Shown here: positions 24,464 through 33,031 of the stretch, piece after piece | How the letters are laid out: each line of letters starts with the position of its first letter | Position numbering within the stretch: position 1 is the stretch's first letter | From: JAGXQV01 sp964505475 | GTDB lineage: Bacteria; Pseudomonadota; Gammaproteobacteria; Burkholderiales; Sulfuricellaceae | Assembly: GCA_964505475.1 (NCBI GenBank) | Contig: CAZDIJ010000020.1 | Coordinates: 1 to 44,158, forward strand | Length of the DNA stretch: 44,158 bases | Direction of reading: 5' to 3' | Translations under genes and position numbers: made by a program | Notes under the pieces: generated by a model | Database searches by the model: none | Told to the model about the DNA's origin: nothing | The model's input: the letters and a program-made list of their open reading frames with translations, nothing else

Positions 24464-26276
24464 ACTCGTTCACCCGGATTGCGTCCAGCACCTGCGAGGT
24501 TTTGAGGGCGATTGGGTGTATGCGGACGAGAATCTGGACGAGTACCAGGCCGTTGTGGCGACAATGGGAGGGGATGAGCATCGCCTGCTCAGCCCGGAAG
24601 CATTTCAGAAGAACGTTGGTGATCTCCAAACCCCCTTTGTGCAATGGGTGGACGACTGCATGGCGGAACATGCTCCCCGCGATTGGTTGACCACGCCGTT
24701 GCGCAAAAACCCCTTCGATAGCCACCTGTTCCTCCATCTTGCCTGGCTGGTGGCGCTGGAACCGGTGCTTTCCCGCTCCGGCAGGGATATTGCCGTGGTG
24801 ACGCGCTCGTTGGGCTTGGCTAGGACGCTCGAGCAGCTTTGCCGTGAACGGTTGCTGGCGTGCCAATGCCACGGCAAGGCCAGGCTGTTCTTCGGGAAAG
24901 CGGCGGCGGATGCCATGACGTTCCTGAAGTGGGGTGGCAAGATATTGAGCCTGCTGTGCCGGGTGGTGCTGGCGCGGGTTATCCTGGGTAAGCGTTACGT
25001 CGCTGCCCGGCTCTCCACGACCGAGTTGCTGGTGGAGAGCTATCTTCACGAAGGCGACTTGAATGTACACGGCGCGTTTTCCGACCGCTATTTCCCCGGC
25101 TTGCTGGCGTTTTACCGGGGGCAAGGGCTGAAGGCGGCCAGCTTCCCGTTTCTGTATCGCATTCCCCTGCTGCGTTGCGGCACGGCTTATTTACGGATGA
25201 AGAACAGTGCAACGCCCTTTGCACCTTTCGAACTATTTCTCAAGATTCGCGATGTCCTCCATGCGGCGTGGGCAAGTTTGGCGGCACGTGCGATAGCATT
25301 TCCCGTGAAGGCATTTCACGGGGTGAAGGTCGACGGATTGGTGGATGCTGAAAGATTCAGCGCCGCTCTGGGCGGCTTGATTCCCTTGGCGCTGTCCTGC
25401 GCTCCCCGGCGCATGGCGGAGGGGGGCATGGCGCCAAGCTGGTTCGTCGACTGGTTTGAAAATCAGTCTCTCGATAAGGGAATAAACCTCGGTTTACAAG
25501 AGGCCTTGCCTTCCTGCCGTTCCGTAGCCGCCAGGTTATACATCCCCTCGCGCAACATGCTTTCCCTGTTCACTTCACCGGGTGAAGTGGTTGCCGAGGT
25601 GGCGCCGACTGAAAACTGGGTGTGCGGCAATGCGCTCAAAGCCGTCGTGGCGCTTTATGGTGCGCCCGGCGAATACCGGGTGATGCCGGCGTTGCGCTAC
25701 AGTCATCTTTACGGCGATGTTCCCGAAACGGGTGAAACCGACGCGTTGTTGATACTGCTCAGCCATTCATTGGAAGAGTCGCTGGGTATAATGGATTGCG
25801 CCGCTGCCGCTTTATCCAGTGCCGCCGAATGGCGCGTCCGGGTGGTTGTCAAGCCGCACCCCGACCTGAATATCGGCTTGTTGCGGCGCAAATTTTTCGA
25901 TCGCTTTCCCTCGCTTCAAGCCGAACGGATCGAATGGACGACCAGGAAATTGGCGGAACTGCTTCCTGCTGCAAGCGTTGTCGTGACGTCCGGCTCGGGT
26001 TCCGCGGTGGAAGCCGTTTGCCGGGGGGTACCGATCGTGTTGGTGGGCAGGTTGGCAGGGCTCGATTACAACCCGTTGGAATGGGTGGACAAAAGAATGT
26101 GGGAGAGCGTTTATGCCTCGGAGCAACTGGTCGCGGCTGTTTATCGCCGTTTAAGCGCTACCGTCGGCGCAAGGGAGAAATTGCGGCAACTTGCCGAGGA
26201 GATGAAACTGGATTTTTTCCTGGAAGCGAACGACGAAAATATGCGGCGCTTTCTCCCCGATCGGCAGGCGGCTTGA
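24453..26276 (+). CDS. Large GT-B-like surface-carbohydrate transferase
   Basis: 607 aa, no family I can name with certainty. The C-terminal ~170 residues look like the donor domain of GT-B capsule and CDP-glycerol-type transferases: VVVKPHPDLNIG, then LLPAASVVVTSGSGSAVEAV, then RGVPIVLVGRLAGLDYNP. The N-terminal ~300 residues are divergent, with a hydrophobic stretch around residues 155-175. The architecture parallels the LIC12162-family gene at 12365. It probably transfers a sugar to the growing glycan. ATG 24453 is chosen inside the end of the HAD gene; TTG at 24438 is in frame. Confidence 0.68.
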   Translation: MQLKLVHPDCVQHLRGFEGDWVYADENLDEYQAVVATMGGDEHRLLSPEAFQKNVGDLQTPFVQWVDDCMAEHAPRDWLTTPLRKNPFDSHLFLHLAWLVALEPVLSRSGRDIAVVTRSLGLARTLEQLCRERLLACQCHGKARLFFGKAAADAMTFLKWGGKILSLLCRVVLARVILGKRYVAARLSTTELLVESYLHEGDLNVHGAFSDRYFPGLLAFYRGQGLKAASFPFLYRIPLLRCGTAYLRMKNSATPFAPFELFLKIRDVLHAAWASLAARAIAFPVKAFHGVKVDGLVDAERFSAALGGLIPLALSCAPRRMAEGGMAPSWFVDWFENQSLDKGINLGLQEALPSCRSVAARLYIPSRNMLSLFTSPGEVVAEVAPTENWVCGNALKAVVALYGAPGEYRVMPALRYSHLYGDVPETGETDALLILLSHSLEESLGIMDCAAAALSSAAEWRVRVVVKPHPDLNIGLLRRKFFDRFPSLQAERIEWTTRKLAELLPAASVVVTSGSGSAVEAVCRGVPIVLVGRLAGLDYNPLEWVDKRMWESVYASEQLVAAVYRRLSATVGAREKLRQLAEEMKLDFFLEANDENMRRFLPDRQAA

Positions 26277-26280
26277 ATCC

Positions 26281-27027
26281 ATGATGAAAATGTACCAAAC
26301 GGAATGGCAGGGGATACGGTTTTCCGAATTTACCCGACCGTATCATGACAGGATCGCCGATACAGACTTTTACGAGAAGTTTTACCGGGAGTTCTTTCGC
26401 CGTTTCACTTCCCAGGAGCAATTGGATGCGACCTATCTCAAAGTGAAAAGCGAAGCAGCCCAATTCCTTGGCGAACGATTTTCCGGCAAGGATGCCAGAA
26501 TCCTGGCGATAGGCTGCGGTCTTGGTATTATCGAGATGAAATTGCAGGAAATGGGTTACCGTAATCTTTTCTTCACGGAGGTCACCGACGTTCCCTTGAA
26601 ATGGGTCAAGACGGCGTTCGAGCAGGAAAGAATGTTCGTCGGCTATTTTCCCGAATGCATTCCCGCGGAACTGGATTTCGACGTGATTTACCTGTGTGGC
26701 GTGGACTATTGCTTTAACCAGGGCGAGTTGACCGGATTCCTTGCCGCAGCGAAGAGTAAACTGAAAAACGGCGGGCATTGCATGGTCATCAGCGGCTCAT
26801 ACGAATCGGAGGCCATCGTTCGGAGAACCTTCCGGCTGGTTAAAGCAGGCGTCAAGCGGTTGTTGCACTATTTGAGGATTCGCCCGCTCGGGCAGCTTTG
26901 GGGGGTTACCCGGAGCCGCAATGAATATCGCGCCAGCTTGCATGGGGCGGGATACTGCGAAATCCAGGATGGATTCATGAAAAATGGCACTTTCTGGATT
27001 GAAGGTGTGAAGCGGAGTGATGCGTAA
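26281..27027 (+). CDS. Class I SAM-dependent methyltransferase-like protein
   Basis: 248 aa. Motif I is ILAIGCGLGIIEMKL (near residue 75), with an acidic strand end in LFFTEVTDVP and a motif II-like DFDVIYLCGVDYCFN. The KLKNGGHCMVISG strand is typical of methyltransferase-11/25-type cores. An internal basic helix (FRLVKAGVKRLLHYLRIR) could be membrane-peripheral. It is the third class I methyltransferase of the locus and lies just before a B12-type radical SAM gene. The substrate is unknown. Confidence 0.75.
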   Translation: MMKMYQTEWQGIRFSEFTRPYHDRIADTDFYEKFYREFFRRFTSQEQLDATYLKVKSEAAQFLGERFSGKDARILAIGCGLGIIEMKLQEMGYRNLFFTEVTDVPLKWVKTAFEQERMFVGYFPECIPAELDFDVIYLCGVDYCFNQGELTGFLAAAKSKLKNGGHCMVISGSYESEAIVRRTFRLVKAGVKRLLHYLRIRPLGQLWGVTRSRNEYRASLHGAGYCEIQDGFMKNGTFWIEGVKRSDA

Positions 27028-27041
27028 AGCCGAGCGAACCT

Positions 27042-28649
27042 ATGGCAAAAAACATTGATATACCGATTGTCGCGCTGGAAGGGCTGCCCAAAGTCACTCC
27101 GGGCAAAATTGCGCATCGCGACGGCATCCGCAAGGTCTTGTTGATCCAGCCGCCGGCATTTTCCAACAACCTGCGCGGCGACATGAATCCCAACGCACCT
27201 TTGGGTATCGCCTATATTGCCGCCGTGCTGGAAAAAGCAGGCTACCAAGTCCAGATACTGGATGCCTTCATCGAAGGATGGCATATCGAGCAACGGATCA
27301 CTCCGGAAAAATTGCTGGTGGGGCTGCCATTCGGGCAGATAAAAAATATCATCGCCAGCGAATCCCCCGACGTGGTGGGGATTACCAGCATGTTCACGTC
27401 CCAGCGGAAGAATGCCTACCGGGTGGCTGAAATCGCCAAGGAGGTGGATGCAACGGTCACGGTGATTCTCGGCGGAGCTCACCCGACTTCGGCGCCGGAA
27501 GCGGTGTTGGCTGAAAAAAGCGTCGATGTCGTCATTCTAGGCGAGGGGGAAAACACCATAGTCCCGCTCCTGGAATGCATCGCAGGCAACGGCGATTTGA
27601 CGGCTATAGACGGCATCGGATACCGCGATACCGCGGGGCAGCCGGTGGTTCAGCCCAAGACCTCGCAGATCGAGGATCTTGACACCATTCCATTCCCTGC
27701 CCGCCATCTGCTGCCGATGGAGAAATATTTCGCTGCCGGAGTGCGGCATGGCGGCTACAGCAAGGGGAATCGCTCGGCTTCGATGATCACGTCGCGCGGT
27801 TGCCAGTACAAGTGCAATTTCTGCACGGCATTCAAAGTGTTTACCCGGCGCCCGCGTATGCGTTCTATCGAGAATGTGCTGGCGGAAATCGAGGAGTTGG
27901 TCACCCGCTACGGCGTGGATGAGGTTTTTTTCGAGGATGACCAGCTCGTGGCCAAGCAGCGGCGGACGGGTGACATGTTCGATGCGATGGCAAATCGCTT
28001 CAAGATCGCTTGGGATACCCCCAACGGGGTTTCTCCCTGGCTGCTGACGGAAGATATCGTCGCCAGGATGAAAGCCTCCGGCTGCTACAGAATAAATCTG
28101 GCGATAGAGTCGGGGGTTCAGGATGTGCTCGACAGCATCATCAACAAGCCGGTGAAGCTTGAGCAAATTCCCGGACTGGTCAGGCTCATCAGGAAGCATG
28201 GCATGGAAGTCGGGATTTTTCTGGTGGTTGGGAATATCGGTGAAGACCGGGTCGAAACCCCGGACGAGATACGGCGCAGTTTCAGTTTTGCCCGGCGTAT
28301 CCGGATCATCCCCCATGTTTCGCTTCTAACAGCCTATCCTGGATCGGAAGTCCTCGAAATCGCCAAACGCAAAGGTTATCTTGTTCCGGGGTTCGACTGG
28401 GACAACCTGGTTATCCAGAAACCGCAATTGCAGACGCCCGAGTGGTCGCCGGACGATTTAAAGAATTTGGTCGAAAGGGAAATGCTCAAGACACGTTTGT
28501 GGATATGGCTGGTTACTCCGGGGCAGACGATTCGGGATTTCTGGAAGCATTTTATCCGTGATCCCCGGCTTACCTTGATCAAGGTATTCAATCTCGTGAA
28601 ATTCGCGCTAACGAGCGCCGCCAAACCTGAGCACATCCCGCCAAAATGA
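27042..28649 (+). CDS. B12-binding-domain radical SAM protein (535 aa)
   Basis: Third B12-type radical SAM protein of the locus. Residues ~30-180 form the cobalamin-type Rossmann domain (VLLIQPPAFSNN, GIAYIAAVLEKAGYQVQILD, VVGITSMFTSQR, VILGGAHPTSAPE, VVILGEGENTIVPLL). The radical core has CQYKCNFC (C254, C258, C261), followed by LAIESGVQDVLDSI. The C-terminal ~80 residues have a basic, aromatic tail resembling the ends of B12-dependent methylases and hopanoid-type enzymes, but no named family is certain. No DxHxxG. Its stop overlaps the aminotransferase ATG. Context suggests a glycan or lipid-linked precursor. Confidence 0.86.
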   Translation: MAKNIDIPIVALEGLPKVTPGKIAHRDGIRKVLLIQPPAFSNNLRGDMNPNAPLGIAYIAAVLEKAGYQVQILDAFIEGWHIEQRITPEKLLVGLPFGQIKNIIASESPDVVGITSMFTSQRKNAYRVAEIAKEVDATVTVILGGAHPTSAPEAVLAEKSVDVVILGEGENTIVPLLECIAGNGDLTAIDGIGYRDTAGQPVVQPKTSQIEDLDTIPFPARHLLPMEKYFAAGVRHGGYSKGNRSASMITSRGCQYKCNFCTAFKVFTRRPRMRSIENVLAEIEELVTRYGVDEVFFEDDQLVAKQRRTGDMFDAMANRFKIAWDTPNGVSPWLLTEDIVARMKASGCYRINLAIESGVQDVLDSIINKPVKLEQIPGLVRLIRKHGMEVGIFLVVGNIGEDRVETPDEIRRSFSFARRIRIIPHVSLLTAYPGSEVLEIAKRKGYLVPGFDWDNLVIQKPQLQTPEWSPDDLKNLVEREMLKTRLWIWLVTPGQTIRDFWKHFIRDPRLTLIKVFNLVKFALTSAAKPEHIPPK

Positions 28650-29758
28650 TACGTCTTTCCCAATCTGTAGTCGGCCCGGCAGAAACCGAAGCGGTCTCGG
28701 GAGTTCTAGCCAAGGGATTCCTCGGCATGGGAGCGGAATGCCAGGCATTTGAAAACGATTTGTCCGGCTTTTTCGGCGGGGAACGGAGCGTGGTTTGCGT
28801 CAATACCGGCACTTCCGCGCTACACTTGGCTTTGCAGGCCATCGGCGTGGGAGTTGGGGACGAGGTACTGGTGCCGACCTTGACCTATGTCGCTACTTTC
28901 CAGGCGGTTTCGGCTTGCGGTGCGATTCCTGTGGCGTGCGACGTGCGGCGGACGGACGGCCTGCTCGACTTGGAGGATGCGGCAAGGCGCATTACCTCCA
29001 GAACCAGGGCTGTCATGCCGGTTCATTACGCCAGTTTTCCCGGCGATCTGGATGCGGTGTATTCGTTTGCCGGCAACCAAGGTTTGCGGGTGGTCGAAGA
29101 TGCGGCGCATGCCTTCGGTTGCGAATCCCGAGGCCGGAAAATTGGCAGCTTCGGCGATGTGGCTTGTTTCAGCTTCGACGGCATCAAGAATATCACCAGT
29201 GGCGAAGGTGGAGCCATCGTCAGTGCCGATCCGGAGGTTATTGCCAAAGCCTTGGATGCGCGCCTGTTGGGCGTGGTCAAGGACAGCGAAAAACGTTATA
29301 TCGGGGAGCGGAGTTGGGAGTTCGATGTGAGCGAACAGGGGTGGCGCTACCACATGAGCGATATCATGGCGGCCATCGGACGCACGCAACTGCGCCGTTT
29401 CGACAACGAATTCAAACCCAAGCGGGTTTTGTTGGCCAAGCACTACCGGGAGTTGCTGGGTGAAATAAGGGGAATCGAATTGTTCGATTCCAGTCTGGGG
29501 GAGGTTATCCCGCATATCATGCCGATAAAAGTTCTTACCGGCAAACGAGATGCGGTACGGCAGGCATTGCTGGAGCAGGGCGTCCAGAGCGGGGTGCACT
29601 ACAAACCCAATCATTTGCTGACGAAGTTCGGCGGCGGTTCGGTTTCGCTGCCGCGTGCGGAGCAGCTGTATGTCGAGCTATTGACCTTGCCGCTACATCC
29701 CGCTTTGGAGATGGAACAGGTCGAGCAGATCGTGGCGACGGTTCGCAACAATATCTGA
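28646..29758 (+). CDS. DegT/DnrJ/EryC1/StrS sugar aminotransferase
   Basis: 370 aa, canonical sugar-aminotransferase layout: NTGTSALHLALQAIGVG, PTLTYVATFQA, VVEDAAHAFG and the PLP lysine K181 in FSFDGIKNITSGEGG. A lysine, not histidine, is present, so this is an aminotransferase and not an RfbH-type 3-dehydrase. It lies directly before rfbF/rfbG, suggesting amination of a keto sugar made from CDP-4-keto-6-deoxyglucose; this is inference. It overlaps the upstream radical SAM gene (ATGA), and rfbF begins 21 bases after its stop. Confidence 0.85.
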   Translation: MIRLSQSVVGPAETEAVSGVLAKGFLGMGAECQAFENDLSGFFGGERSVVCVNTGTSALHLALQAIGVGVGDEVLVPTLTYVATFQAVSACGAIPVACDVRRTDGLLDLEDAARRITSRTRAVMPVHYASFPGDLDAVYSFAGNQGLRVVEDAAHAFGCESRGRKIGSFGDVACFSFDGIKNITSGEGGAIVSADPEVIAKALDARLLGVVKDSEKRYIGERSWEFDVSEQGWRYHMSDIMAAIGRTQLRRFDNEFKPKRVLLAKHYRELLGEIRGIELFDSSLGEVIPHIMPIKVLTGKRDAVRQALLEQGVQSGVHYKPNHLLTKFGGGSVSLPRAEQLYVELLTLPLHPALEMEQVEQIVATVRNNI

Positions 29759-29779
29759 ATGGGGCAGGAAGCACTCAAA

Positions 29780-30550
29780 ATGAAAGCGGTGATTTTGTGC
29801 GGTGGGCTGGGAACACGCCTGAGCGAGGAAACCTATCTCAAGCCCAAGCCCATGGTGACGGTCGGCGGGCACCCGATGCTTTGGCATGTCATGAATACTT
29901 ACGGCGTCCATGGTATCAACCAGTTCGTCCTGGCGCTGGGTTACCGTGGGGAAGTGATCAAGGAGTATTTCCTCAACTATTATTCGTTGGACAGCGATCT
30001 CAGCGTGGATCTCAAGAGCGGCGAGGTGAAACACTTGCGTCAAAGCCAGAGAGATTGGAAGGTCGATCTGATCGACACCGGCGCCGATTCCATGACCGGC
30101 GGGCGCCTGCATCGTCTCGAAGCGCTGCTACGCCCATCGGGCACGTTCATGCTGACCTATGGCGACGGCGTCGCGGACGTGGATATCACCAAGCTGCTGG
30201 CGTTTCACCGTGCGCATGGAAAGTTGGCGACGGTGACCGCGGTGAGGCCGCCGGCACGCTTCGGCGGTATGCTGTTCGACGGCGACCGGGTGACCGAATT
30301 CCGGGAAAAGCCGCAAACCGGAGAAGGCTGGATCAATGGGGGATTCTTCATTTTCGAACCGGGGGTTTTCGATTACCTTGCAGGAGATGCCACAGTGCTG
30401 GAAGGCTCCCCCCTCGAACAACTGGCCAAGGATGGTCAGTTGATGGCGTTCAAGCATGAGGGATTCTGGCAGTGCATGGATACCCTGCGCGATCGCCAGT
30501 TGCTGGAATCGTTGTGGGCGGGGGGAGAAGCACCCTGGAAAAAATGGTAG
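29780..30550 (+). CDS. rfbF: Glucose-1-phosphate cytidylyltransferase (RfbF)
   Basis: 256 aa, standard length for RfbF. The N-terminal MKAVILCGGLGTRLSEET with KPKPMV is the CTP/phosphate loop, and TYGDGVADVD is the metal-binding aspartate region. WINGGFFIFEP and FWQCMDTLRD complete the family signature. It makes CDP-glucose from glucose 1-phosphate and CTP, and the next gene acts on the product. ATG 29780 is chosen with AGGA ten bases upstream; ATG 29759 would add seven atypical residues. Confidence 0.93.
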   Translation: MKAVILCGGLGTRLSEETYLKPKPMVTVGGHPMLWHVMNTYGVHGINQFVLALGYRGEVIKEYFLNYYSLDSDLSVDLKSGEVKHLRQSQRDWKVDLIDTGADSMTGGRLHRLEALLRPSGTFMLTYGDGVADVDITKLLAFHRAHGKLATVTAVRPPARFGGMLFDGDRVTEFREKPQTGEGWINGGFFIFEPGVFDYLAGDATVLEGSPLEQLAKDGQLMAFKHEGFWQCMDTLRDRQLLESLWAGGEAPWKKW

Positions 30551-30567
30551 CGATGGGAAAGGATGCC

Positions 30568-31659
30568 ATGTTCGGAGGCGTTTATGCGGGAAAACGGGTC
30601 CTGATTACCGGGCATACCGGTTTCAAGGGGTCGTGGTTGAGCCAGTGGCTGCTGCGCCTGGGTGCCGAGGTCGCCGGATATTCGCTGTATCTGCCATCGC
30701 AGCCGGCAAATTACCAGGTTCTGGGATTGGGCGAGCGGATGGACGACACCATCGGCGATATCCGGGACATGGCGCAACTCGAAAAAGCCGTCGGGGAATT
30801 CCGGCCTGAAATCGTTTTTCACCTGGCGGCACAGGCGATAGTCAGGGCATCCTACGACGACCCGAAGCTGACGTTCGATACCAATCTCGGCGGGACGGTG
30901 AATGTCCTCGAATGCGTGCGTAATGCGTCGTCGGTGCGTGCTGCGGTTTTCATCACCAGCGATAAATGCTATGAAAACGTCGAGTGGGAATATGGCTACC
31001 GGGAGAAGGACCGCCTCGGCGGCAAAGACCCTTACAGCGCTTCCAAAGCCTGCGCGGAAATCGCCATCAGTGCCTATATGCGCTCTTTCTTTTCGCACAG
31101 CGGCAAGAGGGTCGCCAGCACTCGAGCCGGTAACGTGATTGGTGGCGGAGATTGGGCAAAAGACCGCATTGTTGCGGATTGTGCACGTTCGTGGGCCGAA
31201 AACCGGGTGTTGACGGTCCGCAACCCGCGTGCGACCCGTCCTTGGCAGCATGTTCTGGAGCCGTTGGGTGGCTATCTGTGGCTAGGGGCGAAGTTGCTGC
31301 GGGATGAGGCTGGTGTTGCCAACGAATCCTTCAACTTCGGTCCTCGGGCGGAAGTCAATCAACCGGTTTCCGTCCTGATCGACGAGATGGCCAAGACATG
31401 GCCGGGTGTCGGTTGGATCAGCGAGGCAGACGGCAGCAACAAGGCCGAAGCCGGGCTGCTCAAGCTCTCCTGCGACAAGGCATTGCACCGGCTGGGGTGG
31501 CAAGCCGTGCTTTCGTTCGATGAGACGGTGCGCATGACGGCCGAATGGTACCGTGCTTACTATGAGGGCAATCAGGATATGCGGCATTTCACCGAGTCGC
31601 AGATTGCCGCTTACGAGAGGCTGGGCGGTGGAAGGGGAGGCGCATGGGCGAAGTCCTGA
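30568..31659 (+). CDS. rfbG: CDP-glucose 4,6-dehydratase (RfbG)
   Basis: 363 aa, extended SDR. GKRVLITGHTGFKGSWLS is the RfbG-type N-terminus, the active-site pair is Y156 and K160 (YSASK), and the TRAGNVIGGGDWAKDRI and RPWQHVLEPLGGYL segments are characteristic of this dehydratase. It converts CDP-glucose to CDP-4-keto-6-deoxyglucose, the branch point for 3,6-dideoxy and related sugars. ATG 30568 is chosen because AAAGGA precedes it and the N-terminus then fits the family; ATGs at 30544 and 30553 are in frame. The open frame continues upstream inside rfbF but is not used. Confidence 0.93.
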   Translation: MFGGVYAGKRVLITGHTGFKGSWLSQWLLRLGAEVAGYSLYLPSQPANYQVLGLGERMDDTIGDIRDMAQLEKAVGEFRPEIVFHLAAQAIVRASYDDPKLTFDTNLGGTVNVLECVRNASSVRAAVFITSDKCYENVEWEYGYREKDRLGGKDPYSASKACAEIAISAYMRSFFSHSGKRVASTRAGNVIGGGDWAKDRIVADCARSWAENRVLTVRNPRATRPWQHVLEPLGGYLWLGAKLLRDEAGVANESFNFGPRAEVNQPVSVLIDEMAKTWPGVGWISEADGSNKAEAGLLKLSCDKALHRLGWQAVLSFDETVRMTAEWYRAYYEGNQDMRHFTESQIAAYERLGGGRGGAWAKS

Positions 31660-32114
31660 CCAGCGTCCCGCCCATCGACGGGGTGGCGATTTATCCGCTG
31701 CACCAGATCAAGGACGAGCGCGGCATGGTGATGCACATGTTGCGAAGCGACGCACCGCATTTCGAGAAGTTCGGGGAAATTTATTTCTCCGTGGTATTGC
31801 CCGGCGTGATTAAAGCATGGAAGCTGCACAAGGAAATGGTGCTGAATTTCGCGGTGCCGCAGGGGGAAATCAGGCTGGTGATTTACGATGGACGCCCCGA
31901 TTCCCCGACTCGGGGCGTCGTGCAGGAGATAGCCACTGGCATTGATCGCTATGGCTTGATCCGTATACCCAATGGGGTCTGGTACGGCTTCAAGGGGGAG
32001 GGGGAAACACCGTCCATGATCGCCAATTGCGCGACCCTGCCGCATACCCCGGGCGAGTCGGAACAAATCGACTTGCAGTCTGCGACGATCCCTTATCAAT
32101 GGCAGACCGACTGA
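31644..32114 (+). CDS. RmlC-like cupin (dTDP-4-dehydrorhamnose 3,5-epimerase family)
   Basis: 156 aa, single-domain cupin of the RmlC family. IKDERGMVMHML resembles the RmlC start, and GVIKAWKLHKE keeps the active-site histidine position. The lysine and tyrosine that act in RmlC catalysis are not obvious in the aligned segments (VLNFAVPQG, SMIANCATLPH), so activity may differ or be limited to one carbon. It overlaps rfbG by 16 bases and most likely acts on the CDP-4-keto sugar. A GGGGAGG ribosome-binding site lies before the start. Whether it epimerises at C3, C5 or neither is unknown. Confidence 0.75.
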   Translation: MGEVLTSVPPIDGVAIYPLHQIKDERGMVMHMLRSDAPHFEKFGEIYFSVVLPGVIKAWKLHKEMVLNFAVPQGEIRLVIYDGRPDSPTRGVVQEIATGIDRYGLIRIPNGVWYGFKGEGETPSMIANCATLPHTPGESEQIDLQSATIPYQWQTD

Positions 32115-32116
32115 AC

Positions 32117-33025
32117 ATGGCGGACGCACGGGTCAGCATCATCATGAATTGCCGCAATTGCGAGGAGTATCTTCGCGAGTCCCTGGAATCCGTCCGTGCT
32201 CAGACTTACGCCCATTGGGAAATCATCTTTTACGACAATCTTTCCTCTGACGGCAGTGCCGCCATTGCCCAAAACTTCGATCCACGCCTGCGCTATATCC
32301 GTGGCGAAGCCCCCCTGTCGCTTGGCGCAGCCAGGAATCGGGCGCTGGCAGCCGCAAACGGCGAATTCGTCGCCTTCCTCGATTGCGACGATATGTGGCT
32401 ACCCGACAAGCTTGCCAGCCAAATCGGGGTGTTCGAGGCTGACCCGGCCGCCGATTTCGTCTATGGCAGCTATTACTTTCTCAGGAAAAAATCCGGCGTC
32501 TGGCAACGCAAGCTGGGACTGAAGGGCAAGCATCCCGAGGGAAACGTGTTCGCCGCTTTCCTCAAGCATTATCCGGTCAATTTGCAAACAGTCATGCTGA
32601 GGCGAAACACATTGGCGCGTCTCGACGAATGGTTCGATGAAACGCTGAATCTGTCCGAGGAGTATGACCTCTTCATGAGGATGCTGCATTTCTCGCGCGC
32701 ACGTTATCTGGAACAACCCTTGGCGTATTATCGCGTGCATGACAAGATGGCCAGCATTCTTCAAATGTCCGGCTATCCGAAGGAAGTAGCGCATGTTTTG
32801 GATAAATTAAAAAAATTGGTGCCCGATTTCGAAGCAAACCATCATCGGGAAGTCCGCTATCTTGAAGGCAAGATCGGATATTGGCGGGCGCGGTCGGAAA
32901 TGTATCAGGGCAACCGACGCCAGGCGCGCGCCGATTTGCGCCCCCATGTTGGCAAGGGAGTGGTTTTCCTGCTGCTATATGGGTTAACTTTTTTCCCAAT
33001 GTGGTTGTGGCGCCGATTACATTGA
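32117..33025 (+). CDS. Family 2 glycosyltransferase
   Basis: 302 aa GT-A protein. VSIIMNCRNCEEYLRESL is the N-terminal strand, IIFYDNLSSDGS the nucleotide-binding segment, and VAFLDCDDMWLPDKL holds the metal-binding DxD-type acidic cluster. LNLSEEYDLFMRML is the ED-type catalytic-base region. The C-terminal hydrophobic stretch VVFLLLYGLTFFPMWLWRRL is probably a membrane anchor. Start ATG 32117 lies two bases after the RmlC-like stop; ATG 32099 is in frame and overlaps that gene by 16 bases. A terminator follows, so this may be the last gene of the long operon. The donor sugar is not known. Confidence 0.83.
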   Translation: MADARVSIIMNCRNCEEYLRESLESVRAQTYAHWEIIFYDNLSSDGSAAIAQNFDPRLRYIRGEAPLSLGAARNRALAAANGEFVAFLDCDDMWLPDKLASQIGVFEADPAADFVYGSYYFLRKKSGVWQRKLGLKGKHPEGNVFAAFLKHYPVNLQTVMLRRNTLARLDEWFDETLNLSEEYDLFMRMLHFSRARYLEQPLAYYRVHDKMASILQMSGYPKEVAHVLDKLKKLVPDFEANHHREVRYLEGKIGYWRARSEMYQGNRRQARADLRPHVGKGVVFLLLYGLTFFPMWLWRRLH

Positions 33026-33031
33026 AAAACA

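Noticed and set aside
28646..29758. RfbH-type CDP-4-keto-6-deoxyglucose 3-dehydrase
   Set aside because: RfbH is longer and has histidine in place of the PLP lysine; this protein has K181 in the standard aminotransferase context.
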